Source: Candidatus Brachythrix odensensis
GTDB taxonomy: Bacteria; Chloroflexota; Anaerolineae; J036; Brachytrichaceae
Length of the DNA: 64,000 nucleotides
Reading direction: 5' to 3'
NCBI GenBank assembly: GCA_016714465.1
Contig: JADKDT010000002.1
Location: forward strand, 1-64,000
Shown: positions 10,705 through 19,307 of the stretch, piece after piece
Layout of the letters: every line of letters starts with the position of its first letter
Numbering within the stretch: position 1 is the stretch's first letter
The notes under the pieces: generated by a model
Databases searched by the model: none
Seen by the model: only the letters and a program-made list of their open reading frames with translations
What the model was told of the DNA's origin: nothing
Translations under genes and position numbers: made by a program

Positions 10705-12342
10705 TTAGAAGTCGCCGCCCATGCCGCCGCCCTGCGGGGGCATCGGGGGATCCTTCTTCTCCGGAATGTCGGTCACGAGCGCCTCGGTGGTGAGGATCAT
10801 GCTCGCAATCGAGGCCGCATTCTGCAGCGCGCCGCGGGTGACCTTGACCGGGTCGATGATGCCGGCCTTGATCATGTCCACGTACTCGCCGCTGATGACG
10901 TCGTAGCCGAAGTACTTCTTTTCCTTGCTCATCTGGCGGACTTTCTCGACGATGACGCTGCCGTCCTGGCCGGCGTTTCCGGCGATCCGGCGCATCGGCT
11001 CTTCGAGAGCCCGGCGCAGAATATTGACACCCACCTGCTGATCGGGATGCTCGAGGTGAAGGTTGGCAAGAGACTTGATGGCATGCAGAAGGGCGACGCC
11101 GCCGCCGGCGACAATCCCCTCTTCAACCGCAGCGCGCGTTGCGCTGAGCGCATCCTCGACCCGATGCTTCTTTTCCTTGAGCTCAGTTTCGGTGGCGGCC
11201 CCGACTCGGATGATGGCCACACCGCCGGCCAGCTTGGCCAGGCGCTCGTTGAGCTTCTCCTTGTCGTAGTCGCTGGTGCTCTTGTCGATTTCGACCCGGA
11301 TCTCGTCGACGCGAGCCTTGATGGCCTTGTCGTTGCCGGCCCCATCAATGATCGTCGTGTCGTCCTTGGTCGAAACGACCCGCCCGGCCTTGCCGAGGTC
11401 GTCAATCGTCACGCCCTCGAGCTTGCGGCCCATCTCCTCGGTGATGAGGGTGCCGCCGGTCAGGACAGAAATGTCCTGGAGCATGGCCTTGCGCCGATCG
11501 CCGAAGCCAGGGGCCTTGATGGCCAGCACATTCAACATTCCGCGCAGCTTGTTGAGCACGAGCGTGGCCAGGGCCTCGCCGTCCACATCCTCGCAGATGA
11601 TGACCAAATCGCGCTTGCCGCGCTGGACGAGTTTCTCGAGCAGCGGGATGATGTCCTGAGCGGCGCTGATCTTCTTGTCGTAGATCAGGATATAGGGTTC
11701 CTTGATCTCGGCTTCCATCGACTCGGGCGCGGTGATGAAGTAGGGCGAGATGTAGCCGCGATCGAACTCCATGCCCTCGACGTATTCGGTCTCGAAGTTG
11801 AGCGACTTGCTCTCTTCAACCGTGATGACGCCGTCCTTTCCGACTTTATCCATCACGACGGCAATCAAATCGCCGATTTCCTTGTCCTGCGCGCTGATGG
11901 TGGCGACCTGGGCAATCTGATCGTGCTTCTCAACCTTCACAGCGACGGTCTTCAGATACGCGACGATCGCATCCACACCCTGCTCAATCCCATGCTTGAT
12001 CAGCATCGGGTTCGCGCCGGCGGCCACGTTCTTGAGGCCCTCGTGGACGATGATCTGAGCCAACACAGTCGCGGTGGTGGTGCCATCGCCGGCAATGTCG
12101 TTGGTCTTGGTCGCGGCTTCCTTGAGGAGCTGAGCGCCCATGTTCTCGTACGGATCGGCGAGCTCGATTTCCTTCGCCACGGTCACGCCGTCATGGGTGA
12201 CGGTCGGAGCGCCATACTTCTTGTCCAGGGCGACGTTGCGCCCCTTCGGCCCCAGGGTGGTCGAAACGGCTGCTGCCAGAATGTCGACGCCGCGCTTGAG
12301 CTTCGCCCGCGCCTCTTCGTTGAAAAGAATTTGCTTTGCCAT
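10705..12342 (-). CDS. groEL: Chaperonin GroEL
   Basis: 545 residues, the normal GroEL length. Visible signatures: EDALSATRAAVEEGIVAGGG, the ATP-binding segment DGVTVAKEIEL and GDGTTTATVLAQ, and a Gly/Met-rich tail ending PPQGGGMGGDF. GroEL forms the double-ring cytoplasmic folding chamber with GroES. It is the second gene of groESL, 9 nt after the groES stop, and should share the CIRCE-controlled promoter upstream. Confidence 0.98.
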   Translation of the reverse strand: MAKQILFNEEARAKLKRGVDILAAAVSTTLGPKGRNVALDKKYGAPTVTHDGVTVAKEIELADPYENMGAQLLKEAATKTNDIAGDGTTTATVLAQIIVHEGLKNVAAGANPMLIKHGIEQGVDAIVAYLKTVAVKVEKHDQIAQVATISAQDKEIGDLIAVVMDKVGKDGVITVEESKSLNFETEYVEGMEFDRGYISPYFITAPESMEAEIKEPYILIYDKKISAAQDIIPLLEKLVQRGKRDLVIICEDVDGEALATLVLNKLRGMLNVLAIKAPGFGDRRKAMLQDISVLTGGTLITEEMGRKLEGVTIDDLGKAGRVVSTKDDTTIIDGAGNDKAIKARVDEIRVEIDKSTSDYDKEKLNERLAKLAGGVAIIRVGAATETELKEKKHRVEDALSATRAAVEEGIVAGGGVALLHAIKSLANLHLEHPDQQVGVNILRRALEEPMRRIAGNAGQDGSVIVEKVRQMSKEKKYFGYDVISGEYVDMIKAGIIDPVKVTRGALQNAASIASMILTTEALVTDIPEKKDPPMPPQGGGMGGDF

Positions 12343-12351
12343 GTTTGCCTC

Positions 12352-12675
12352 TTACTCCACAATCGCCAGAATGTCAGCTTCCTTCATGATCAGGAGCTTG
12401 CGCCCATCGACCTTGATTTCGGTGCCGGCGTACTTGGCATACAGCACGTGCATGCCGAGCTCGACATCCATCGTGGCCACTTTCCCATCATCATTCTTCT
12501 TGCCCGCGCCAACCGCCAGAACCAGTCCCTTCTGGGGCTTTTCCTTGGCCGTCTCGGGCAACACCAGCTTGCCACCAGCAAACGTGCTTTCCTCGTCGTC
12601 AACCGGCTCGATTACGACCCGGTCGCCGAGCGGCCGCAGGCTGATCTTCTTGATCTCATCGACCTTCTTTGCCAT
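12352..12675 (-). CDS. groES: Co-chaperonin GroES
   Basis: 107 residues. Contains LRPLGDRVVIEPVDDEES at the N-terminus, a mobile-loop region (TFAGGKLVLPETAKEKPQKG) and a C-terminal MKEADILAIVE. GroES caps the GroEL ring. GGAGG lies 9 nt before the ATG. The roughly 100-nt leader holds one of two CIRCE-like operators, so HrcA-type heat-shock repression is expected; hrcA itself is not in the window. Confidence 0.97.
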   Translation of the reverse strand: MAKKVDEIKKISLRPLGDRVVIEPVDDEESTFAGGKLVLPETAKEKPQKGLVLAVGAGKKNDDGKVATMDVELGMHVLYAKYAGTEIKVDGRKLLIMKEADILAIVE

Positions 12676-12748
12676 GAGTGATATCCTCCGTTATGTAAAA
12701 GCTTTTCAGCTCAATTATCAGCACTCGTCGAGCCAACTGCCAAAGCAG

Positions 12749-12774
12749 TTAGCACTCCGAGCGCAGAGTGCCAA
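12749..12774 (-). promoter_or_regulatory. CIRCE operator (HrcA site) at the groESL start point
   Basis: TTAGCACTC (12749-12757) and GAGTGCCAA (12766-12774) flank 8 bp. The consensus is TTAGCACTC-N9-GAGTGCTAA, so there is one mismatch and a spacer one base short. It begins just where transcription from the promoter at 12782-12811 should start. Confidence 0.8.
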
Positions 12775-12781
12775 CTCCGGG

Positions 12782-12811
12782 ACTATAGCACGGCTTGTTC
12801 TGACCTGTCAA
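12782..12811 (-). promoter_or_regulatory. groESL promoter
   Basis: On the minus strand, TTGACA (12806-12811), an 18-bp spacer and TATAGT (12782-12787): a near-consensus housekeeping promoter. Both sides are occupied by CIRCE-like inverted repeats. Confidence 0.75.
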
Positions 12812-12815
12812 GCCC

Positions 12816-12846
12816 AGATTGGCAATCTCTTAGAGAGTGCCAATCT
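12816..12846 (-). promoter_or_regulatory. Second CIRCE-like inverted repeat upstream of groESL promoter
   Basis: AGATTGGCA (12816-12824) and TGCCAATCT (12838-12846) are perfect arms, with CTCT/AGAG pairing inside. The right half reads GAGTGCCAA, as in the first operator; the left half (TTGGCAATC) is degenerate and the internal spacing is 7 rather than 9. It abuts the -35 box. Confidence 0.5.
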
Positions 12847-12887
12847 GGTTGTCTCTCGTTTCCAATGTCAAGTGCTGCGCGCAAGCG

Positions 12888-13421
12888 TCAGTCGTCGATG
12901 ATGTCCCAATGCCGCATCATCACCCACAGGCTGGGTTGGTCCGCGAACCAGCGGGCGGGAAATACCAGGCTTTCCCCGAAACCGGAATAGTAGTTTCCCT
13001 GCCGATCGGGCTTTACCCGATCAAACCCGCCGCTGGCATTCCGCTGGTAAAGGGCAGGCTCCTCGAGCGTCTCGATCCGGATCTGCCAGTACTCCAGCGC
13101 GCCCGCCGCCGCATAACGCTCAATCAACCCGCGAGCAGCGGCAGGGCTGGTCGCGGCGTCCAATAGGTCAACCGCCAACACCGGGGCGATGGCGACCCGA
13201 TCTGCCTCTAGCGCGCCGCCGTGCCCCTCCGGGACCACGAGCACGGCGGGCGAAAGCGGCGCTTCGCCTCGGCCGAGATAGACCACCCCGGCGCCCAGGG
13301 CAACCCCGAGCGCGTAAGCATCGCACTGGATCGACAGCATTGACACGCACCAGGCCTGCAGACGGGCGCGCAGCGTGGCGGTGTTGGGATTGGAGCCAGG
13401 CGTTGGCGGCTGAGAGGACAT
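12888..13421 (-). CDS. Uma2/DUF820-like protein with degraded catalytic motif
   Basis: 177 residues. The stretch AIAPVLAVDLLDAATSPAAA followed by RYAAAGALEYWQIRIETLEE matches the Uma2 (DUF820) PD-(D/E)xK fold pattern, in which one normally sees VEVLSPST, a Lys, then YWIVD. Here the Glu of VEV is Asp, the motif Lys is absent and the terminal Asp is not obvious, so nuclease activity is doubtful. ATG 13421 lies 7 nt after a GATAAT box, consistent with leaderless transcription. Divergent from deoC. Confidence 0.55.
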   Translation of the reverse strand: MSSQPPTPGSNPNTATLRARLQAWCVSMLSIQCDAYALGVALGAGVVYLGRGEAPLSPAVLVVPEGHGGALEADRVAIAPVLAVDLLDAATSPAAARGLIERYAAAGALEYWQIRIETLEEPALYQRNASGGFDRVKPDRQGNYYSGFGESLVFPARWFADQPSLWVMMRHWDIIDD

Positions 13422-13428
13422 GCGCTGG

Positions 13429-13452
13429 ATTATCGCGCTATGGTCTTATACT
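13429..13452. promoter_or_regulatory. Divergent back-to-back -10 boxes, Uma2-like / deoC
   Basis: GATAAT on the minus strand (13429-13434) and TATACT on the plus strand (13447-13452), 12 bp apart, facing outward. Starts follow by 7 nt (ATG 13421) and 9 nt (ATG 13462). Same architecture as at 1265-1289 and 37088-37113. Confidence 0.55.
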
Positions 13453-13461
13453 TGTCCCGAC

Positions 13462-14415
13462 ATGTCAATCGACCGAAACCCCGGGATGGCGCTTGATCTT
13501 GACTGGGTGTCCGAAACACGGGTCAATCGGAGCGCAGTTGAACGCCGTGCCAGCACCCTGCCCGGCCGTCGTACGGTCAAGTCGCACTGGCAGGCGGCCT
13601 GGCTTGTGCGGGCCATTCAAGTCATCGACTTGACCACCCTGGGCGGGGATGACACGCCAGGCAACGTGCGGCGTCTGTGCGCCAAAGCCCGCAATCCAAT
13701 CCGGGCCGATCTGGCCGATGCCCTCGGCATTACCAGCCTCGGCCTCACAACGGGCGCCGTGTGCGTCTATCACGAGATGGTCGAGTCGGCTGTCCATGCG
13801 CTGGCAGGCACGCAAATCCCTGTCGCGGCCGTAAGCGCGGGTTTCCCGGCCGGCCTCAACCCGCTCGACCTGAGGATCGAAGAGATCCGGCGCTCAGTGG
13901 CGGCCGGCGCGCGGGAGATCGACATCGTGATTTCGCGCCGGCATGTCCTGACTGGAAACTGGCGCGCGCTGTATGACGAGACGCGCGCGTTCCGCGAGGC
14001 ATGCGGGACCGCCCACCTGAAGACGATTCTCGCCACAGGCGAACTGGCGACGCTCAGGAACGTCTACCGCGCCAGCCTCATCTGCATGATGGCGGGCGCC
14101 GATTTCATCAAGACCAGCACCGGCAAGGAGACTGTCAACGCCACCCTGCCCGTGAGCCTGGTGATGGTTCGGGCGATCCGCGCGTATCAGGCGCGGACCG
14201 GCGCGAAGGTCGGGTTCAAACCCGCCGGCGGATTGCGCACCGCAAAACAGGCCCTCGACTGGCTGATCTTGATGAAGGAGGAACTGGGTGACGAATGGCT
14301 GAGCCCCACCCTCTTTCGCATCGGCGCGAGTTCGCTTCTGGCTGACATTGAACGCCAACTTGAGCACTACCTGACTGGCGCTTACTCGGCCAGCTTCCGG
14401 CATCCCATGCAGTAA
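13462..14415 (+). CDS. deoC: Deoxyribose-phosphate aldolase
   Basis: Cleaves 2-deoxyribose-5-phosphate to glyceraldehyde-3-phosphate and acetaldehyde in deoxynucleoside catabolism. The 317-residue length matches the long, eukaryote-type DeoC. The Schiff-base Lys is in GADFIKTSTGKE and the second active-site Lys in KVGFKPAGGLRT; the Asp motif reads EIDIVISRRHV. I chose ATG 13462 over an upstream in-frame start because a TATACT box lies 9 nt before it. The next gene, 36 nt on, encodes an ALDH16-type dehydrogenase that could oxidise the acetaldehyde. Confidence 0.93.
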   Translation: MSIDRNPGMALDLDWVSETRVNRSAVERRASTLPGRRTVKSHWQAAWLVRAIQVIDLTTLGGDDTPGNVRRLCAKARNPIRADLADALGITSLGLTTGAVCVYHEMVESAVHALAGTQIPVAAVSAGFPAGLNPLDLRIEEIRRSVAAGAREIDIVISRRHVLTGNWRALYDETRAFREACGTAHLKTILATGELATLRNVYRASLICMMAGADFIKTSTGKETVNATLPVSLVMVRAIRAYQARTGAKVGFKPAGGLRTAKQALDWLILMKEELGDEWLSPTLFRIGASSLLADIERQLEHYLTGAYSASFRHPMQ

Positions 14416-14451
14416 ACCGGGCGCATCACGAGCACGCCAAGGCAAGCACAC

Positions 14452-16852
14452 ATGACCAAGGTCGCAGACATTCTGACCACGATGGAATACGGCCCCGCTC
14501 CCGAAAGCGCCAAACTGGCCAACCAATGGCTTGATGCGCATTCCCGCGCATTCGGGATGTACATCGGCGGTCAGTGGACGACGCCCACTCCGGACCGCAT
14601 GATCGATGTCATCAACCCATCGACCGCGAAGCGCATTGCCGCGATCAGCCACGGCACGGCCGACAATGTTGATGCTGCGGTGGCGGCCGCGCGGAAGGCA
14701 TTCAAATCGTGGTCACAGATGCCTGGCCATGCCCGAGCAAAACTGATGTACGGGCTGGCCCGCAAGATTCAGAAGCATGCGCGGCTGCTGGCGGTTCTCG
14801 AAACGATGGACAACGGCAAGCCGATCCGCGAGACGCGTGATATCGATATCCCGCTCGTGGCCCGCCATTTTTATCACCACGCCGGATGGGCCCAGGTGAT
14901 GGACACAGAACTGCCCGGATACACCCCAGTCGGCGTTGTGGGCCAGGTCGTGCCGTGGAACTTTCCGCTGCTTATGCTGGCCTGGAAGATCGCGCCCGCT
15001 ATCGCGGCCGGAAACACCATAGTGCTCAAGCCATCGAAGTGGACGTCGCTTTCGGCCCTGGCCTTTGCCGAGCTATGCGACGACGCTGGAATTCCGCCTG
15101 GGGTGGTCAACATCATCACCGGCGACGGTGGCACCGGCGATATTCTCTTGCAGCATCCCGGTATCGACAAGATCGCCTTCACCGGCTCAACCGAAGTCGG
15201 CCGCCACATTCGCAATGTCACGGCCGGCAGCGGAAAGAAGCTGTCCCTCGAACTGGGCGGCAAATCGCCTTTCATCGTGTTCGAAGACGCCGATCTTGAC
15301 AGCGCCATCGAGGGGATCGTCGACGCGATCTGGTTCAACCAGGGCCAGGTGTGCTGCGCCGGTTCGCGCCTGCTCGTCCAGGAAGGGATCGCCGAGGAGC
15401 TTTATCGACGTCTGCGCGCCCGCATGGAGAAACTCCGAGTAGGTGATCCTCTGGACAAGGCCGTTGATATCGGCGCCATCGTCGCCAAAGCGCAGCTCGT
15501 CGAGATCGAAACCCTGGTTCGGCAGGGACAGGCCGAAGGCGCCATCCTGTGGCGAGCCCTCCTGGGCATGTCCAACGGAGGGATTCTTCTATCCTCCGAC
15601 GCTCTTCACCGAGGTCGCGCCGAGCGCCACGATCGCCCAGGTCGAGATTTTTGGCCCCGTGCTGGTGGCAATGACCTTCCGCACGCCAGCCGAAGCGATC
15701 GCCCTGGCCAATAACACCCGGTATGGCCTGGCGGCCAGCGTATGGAGCGAGGATATCAACCTCGCCCTGGATATCTCGGGCAAGATCAAGGCCGGCGTCG
15801 TGTGGATCAACTCAACCAACGTCTTCGACGCCGCCGCGGGGTTTGGCGGATATCGCGAGAGCGGATATGGCCGCGAAGGCGGGCGCGAGGGCATGTTCGA
15901 GTATCTCAAACCACGCGGGCTGTATTCCGAGGGCGCGCCCGCTCTCGTCCCGGCCGCATCCGGCGCGAACAGTCGCGCGGTTCTGGCCGGTGTTGCGCGC
16001 CTGAACAGCGCAATCGACCGCACGCCCAAGAACTACGTTGGCGGCAAGCAGGCGCGCCCGGATTCCGGCTACTCCCGGGCCGTGCGCGGATCCAGCGGCG
16101 AACTGATTGGCGAGGTCGGCGACGGCAACCGCAAGGACATCCGAAACGCGGTCGAGGCCGCCCGGGCGGCGTCTGGTTGGGCCGAACAGACCGCCCACAA
16201 TCGGGCGCAAGTGGTGTACTACATCGCCGAGAATCTGGCGGCACGGCGGGTCGATTTCGCGGCGCGGCTGTCACAATCAACCGGCGTGGATGCCGGTGAC
16301 GCGCTGGCGGAAGTGGATGCGTCGATCGATCGCTTGTTTACGTTTGCGGCCTGGAGCGACAAGTACGACGGAGCGGTGCATCGGACGCCCTATCGCGCGA
16401 TCACCCTGGCGTTCAATGAGCCGATGGGCGTGATCGGCGTGGTTTGCCCGGACGAACGGCCGTTGCTGAGCCTCGTTACCCTGATGGCCGGGGCGATCGC
16501 GATGGGGAATGCCATCGTCGTCGTGCCGTCGGAAGCGCATCCGCTCCTGGCCACCGATCTGTATCAGGTCCTGGACACAAGTGCTGTGCCCGGGGGGGTC
16601 GTCAATCTCGTCACTGGACCACGAGCGGACCTCGCAAATGTGCTGGCCGCGCATATGGACATCGACGCCGTGTGGTGTTTCGCGACGCCTGAACTGGTCA
16701 CGCTGACCGAGCGCGCATCGATCGGCAACATGAAACGAATGTGGACGAGCAGCAAGCGGCTGCACTGGGAATCGGGCGACGCCGGGCTGATTCAGGAGAT
16801 CCTGCGACAGTCCACTCAGGTCAAAAACGTGTGGGCGCCCTATGGGGCCTGA
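14452..16852 (+). CDS. ALDH16-type two-domain aldehyde dehydrogenase (one frameshift)
   Basis: About 800 residues as a fusion of two aldehyde dehydrogenase units. Unit 1 is complete: PWNFPLLMLAWKIAPA, NAD-binding FTGSTEVGRHI, catalytic Glu in LELGGKSP, catalytic Cys in FNQGQVCCAGSRLL. Unit 2 (from about KNYVGGKQARPDSGYS) has a truncated NAD-binding half (PMGVIGVVCPDERPLLSL) and no catalytic Cys or LELGGK motif, as known for the ALDH16 family. A single indel near 15583, just before FFYPPTLFTEVAP, splits the ORF. It follows deoC by 36 nt, so oxidation of DeoC-derived acetaldehyde is a reasonable inference. The end overlaps the convergent signal-peptidase homologue by 13 nt. Confidence 0.85.
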
Positions 16853-17448
16853 CTGCGGCGGATGAAACCCAGCCGGTCGGACGGCCAATACGAGAACCAG
16901 ACGCGGCCAACGATCGCGTCCGACCCAACCGCCCCCCAAACCCGGCTATCCACAAAGAAGGCCCGATTGTCGCTAAGCACAAAGTACTGATCGGCTGATA
17001 AGTTGACTTCGATCGTTAACGACACGGGGGTTCCGGCGCCGATGAAGGCGCTGGGCAGATAGGGCTCGCTGAGGGGCTGACCGTCCACGAACAACTGGGT
17101 GCCCCTCAGGTCAATCCGTTCGCCCGGCAGACCAACGATCCGGCGCGCGGCTGAGCGGCTTGGATTGGTTGGGATCCGTACCGCAACGAGGTCGCCGCGC
17201 TGGGGCGGCGCGAGCAGATAGCTGATCCGGCTGACCGCAATCTGCTGATCCGGCGTGATTCCCGGACGCATGCCCTCATCTCCGACCTCGAAGTTCGCAA
17301 AGAGGCTCTGGCTGATCCCGGTCAGGATCAGAACCGCCAGAACGATCTCGAGCGCCGTCACCCAGAGCGAGCGCGCGGGACGCGAAACAGCATCGACGAC
17401 ACCGGCCTCGGCGGTCTCCTCGTCGGGCAACGCGGGAAGGAAACTCAT
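16840..17448 (-). CDS. Signal peptidase I homologue lacking the catalytic Ser/Lys
   Basis: About 202 residues from ATG 17448, with one N-terminal TM segment (ALEIVLAVLILTGISQSLF) and the S26 fold order: FEVGDEGMRPG, QRGDLVAVRIP, RRIVGLPGERIDLRGTQLF, then FVLSDNRAFFVDSRVWG. In active LepB the first box has SM with the nucleophile Ser and the second reads KRxxGLPGD with the general-base Lys. Here these are Gly and Arg. The family call is secure but peptidase activity is unlikely. A longer GTG start exists at 17511; ATG 17448 fits a TAAACT box ending 10 nt upstream. Confidence 0.8.
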   Translation of the reverse strand: MSFLPALPDEETAEAGVVDAVSRPARSLWVTALEIVLAVLILTGISQSLFANFEVGDEGMRPGITPDQQIAVSRISYLLAPPQRGDLVAVRIPTNPSRSAARRIVGLPGERIDLRGTQLFVDGQPLSEPYLPSAFIGAGTPVSLTIEVNLSADQYFVLSDNRAFFVDSRVWGAVGSDAIVGRVWFSYWPSDRLGFIRRSQAP

Positions 17449-17458
17449 GGAGTCCCGA

Positions 17459-17487
17459 AGTTTACCGTTAGAATCAGTTAACTGATT
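17459..17487. promoter_or_regulatory. lepB-like/malQ intergenic promoters with a 16-bp palindrome
   Basis: The minus-strand TAAACT (17459-17464) fits the lepB-like start. The plus-strand TAGAAT (17469-17474) overlaps a perfect 16-bp palindrome, AATCAGTTAACTGATT (17472-17487). The palindrome covers the expected malQ start point, so it could be an operator. The regulator is unknown. Confidence 0.4.
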
Positions 17488-17540
17488 TACATGCGGTTGC
17501 GGGAGCGGCACATCGACGCGGCCCCGCGCAAGAGATTTTT

Positions 17541-19028
17541 ATGCGCAGAACCAGCGGCGTGCTTCTCCACCCAACTTCCCTCCCCGGCCGTTATGGCATC
17601 GGCGAGTTCAGCGATGAGGCCTATCGCTTCGTTGATTGGCTCGTTTCGGCGGGTCAGACCCTTTGGCAGGTGATGCCCCTGGGCCCAACGGGATATGGCG
17701 ATTCTCCTTATCAGTGCTTTTCGGCCTTTGCCGGAAACCCACTTTTGATCGGGCTCGACGCGCTGGCGCGGGACGGTGCGCTGTCGGCGGAGGATCTCGC
17801 AAACACCCCGGTTTTCCCGGATGAGAAGGTCGATTTCGGGCCTGTGATCGAATACAAGAAGGCGATTCTGCGCAAGTCATACGACCGCTTTGCGACGAGC
17901 GCACGCGCCGCGGAACGCCAGGACTTCGCCCGGTTTTGCGCGGAGAACGCGACCTGGCTCGACGATTACGCCCTGTTTATTGCCATCAAGGATGCCCACA
18001 ACGGCAATGTCTGGAACACATGGGAGTCCGACATTGCGCGGCACGAGCCGGCGGCCCTGCGCGCCTGGCGCGCGCAGCTCGCCGACGCGATCGAGGCTCA
18101 GCAGTATTACCAATATCAGTTCTTCCGCCAATGGGCGGCGCTTCGTGCCTATGCGAATGAGCGAGGCGTGAAAATCGTCGGCGACATCCCCATCTTTGTC
18201 GCCTTCGACAGCGCCGATGCCTGGTCGCATCGTGACGAGTTCCACTTTGACGAGGCCTTACAACCCACCGTCATCGCCGGGGTGCCGCCGGACTACTTCA
18301 GCCCGACCGGACAGCGCTGGGGCAATCCGCTGTATCGCTGGGATGTCATGCAGGGACGCGGATTCGACTGGTGGATCGAGCGATGCAAGGCGGCCTTTGG
18401 CCTGTATGACGTGCTCCGGATCGACCACTTTCGAGGCTTTGAGTCGTACTGGGAAGTGCCAGCCTCGGAGCCGACCGCCATGATTGGCCGCTGGGTGAGC
18501 GGCCCCGGCCTGGCGTTGTTCCAGGCCATCGAACGGGCGCTCGGCGCGCTTCCAATCATTGCCGAGGACTTGGGCGTGATTACGCCAGAAGTTGAGGCAC
18601 TCCGAGACGCATGCGGCTTTCCCGGCATGCGGGTGATGCAGTTCGCGTTCGTCGCCGACACTGCTTCCGCATTTCTGCCGCACAACTTCATCCCCAACAC
18701 CGTCGCCTACGTCGGCACGCATGACAACGACACGACCCTGGGGTGGTGGGCGACTCTCGACGACGCGACTCGGGCCCAGGTGACCCATTACACCGGAACC
18801 GACGGGTCCGATATTGCGTGGGACCTCATCCGAACCCTGTCCGTCTCGGTGGCTTCTACGGTCGTCTTCACCCTGCAAGACCTGATGGGCCTGGGAGCCG
18901 AGGCGCGTATGAATCTGCCCGGCCGCGCAGGCGGAAACTGGGGTTGGCGTTTCACTCCCCAAATGCTGAGCGCCGACATCGCCCGCAGACTCGAGGTGCT
19001 GGCCCGGACCTACGGTCGCGGGCCCTGA
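17541..19028 (+). CDS. malQ: 4-alpha-glucanotransferase
   Basis: Disproportionating enzyme of GH77, which transfers alpha-1,4-glucan segments in maltodextrin and glycogen metabolism. 495 residues, full length. N-terminal RTSGVLLHPTSLPGRYGIGE is diagnostic, followed by the active-site regions GDIPIFVAFDSADAW, VLRIDHFRGFESYW (nucleophile Asp), IIAEDLGVITPEVEAL (acid/base Glu) and AYVGTHDNDTTLGWW. The glycogen debranching enzyme at 37.6 kb acts in the same pool. A hairpin terminator follows. Confidence 0.97.
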   Translation: MRRTSGVLLHPTSLPGRYGIGEFSDEAYRFVDWLVSAGQTLWQVMPLGPTGYGDSPYQCFSAFAGNPLLIGLDALARDGALSAEDLANTPVFPDEKVDFGPVIEYKKAILRKSYDRFATSARAAERQDFARFCAENATWLDDYALFIAIKDAHNGNVWNTWESDIARHEPAALRAWRAQLADAIEAQQYYQYQFFRQWAALRAYANERGVKIVGDIPIFVAFDSADAWSHRDEFHFDEALQPTVIAGVPPDYFSPTGQRWGNPLYRWDVMQGRGFDWWIERCKAAFGLYDVLRIDHFRGFESYWEVPASEPTAMIGRWVSGPGLALFQAIERALGALPIIAEDLGVITPEVEALRDACGFPGMRVMQFAFVADTASAFLPHNFIPNTVAYVGTHDNDTTLGWWATLDDATRAQVTHYTGTDGSDIAWDLIRTLSVSVASTVVFTLQDLMGLGAEARMNLPGRAGGNWGWRFTPQMLSADIARRLEVLARTYGRGP

Positions 19029-19042
19029 CCAGAAAACAAAGA

Positions 19043-19072
19043 GCGGGCGCCGGCTGGGGAGCCGGCGCCCGC
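19043..19072. terminator. malQ terminator hairpin
   Basis: 13-bp GC-rich perfect stem (19043-19055 with 19060-19072), GGGG loop. It lies between malQ and the convergent small gene at 19092 and may serve both. Confidence 0.6.
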
Positions 19073-19091
19073 TTCGCGCCACTACGGTCTT

Positions 19092-19292
19092 CTATCGGCC
19101 GAACAGACCCCCCAGCGCGCCTGTGGCGGCGCCGAGATCGGGACCTTTGCCCGAAAGCACCCCATCGATCTGGCCGGCGATCGGGGCTGGCAGTTTGTCC
19201 TTGAGAAACGCGAGCACCGCTTCAGCAGCCTGTTTGGCGGCCGCGGGCGGCAGTCCGGTCTTCTCGGATACGGTCTTGATCAATTCATCCAT
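19092..19292 (-). CDS. Small conserved helical protein, function unknown
   Basis: 66 residues: MDELIKTVSEKTGLPPAAAK, AVLAFLKDKLPAPIAGQIDG, then a Gly/Ala-rich tail ALGGLFGR. The pattern (amphipathic helix pair, KLPAPIAGQID core) is that of small conserved proteins related to DUF937/DUF2267-type families, but I cannot place it firmly. AAGGAG lies 7 nt before the ATG. Confidence 0.6.
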   Translation of the reverse strand: MDELIKTVSEKTGLPPAAAKQAAEAVLAFLKDKLPAPIAGQIDGVLSGKGPDLGAATGALGGLFGR

Positions 19293-19307
19293 GTGAGTTC
19301 TCCTTGT

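Noticed and set aside
10603..12681. 692-codon plus-strand ORF opposite groESL
   Set aside because: Fully antisense to groEL and groES; long only because high-GC codon use removes stops from the opposite strand. No recognisable domain.
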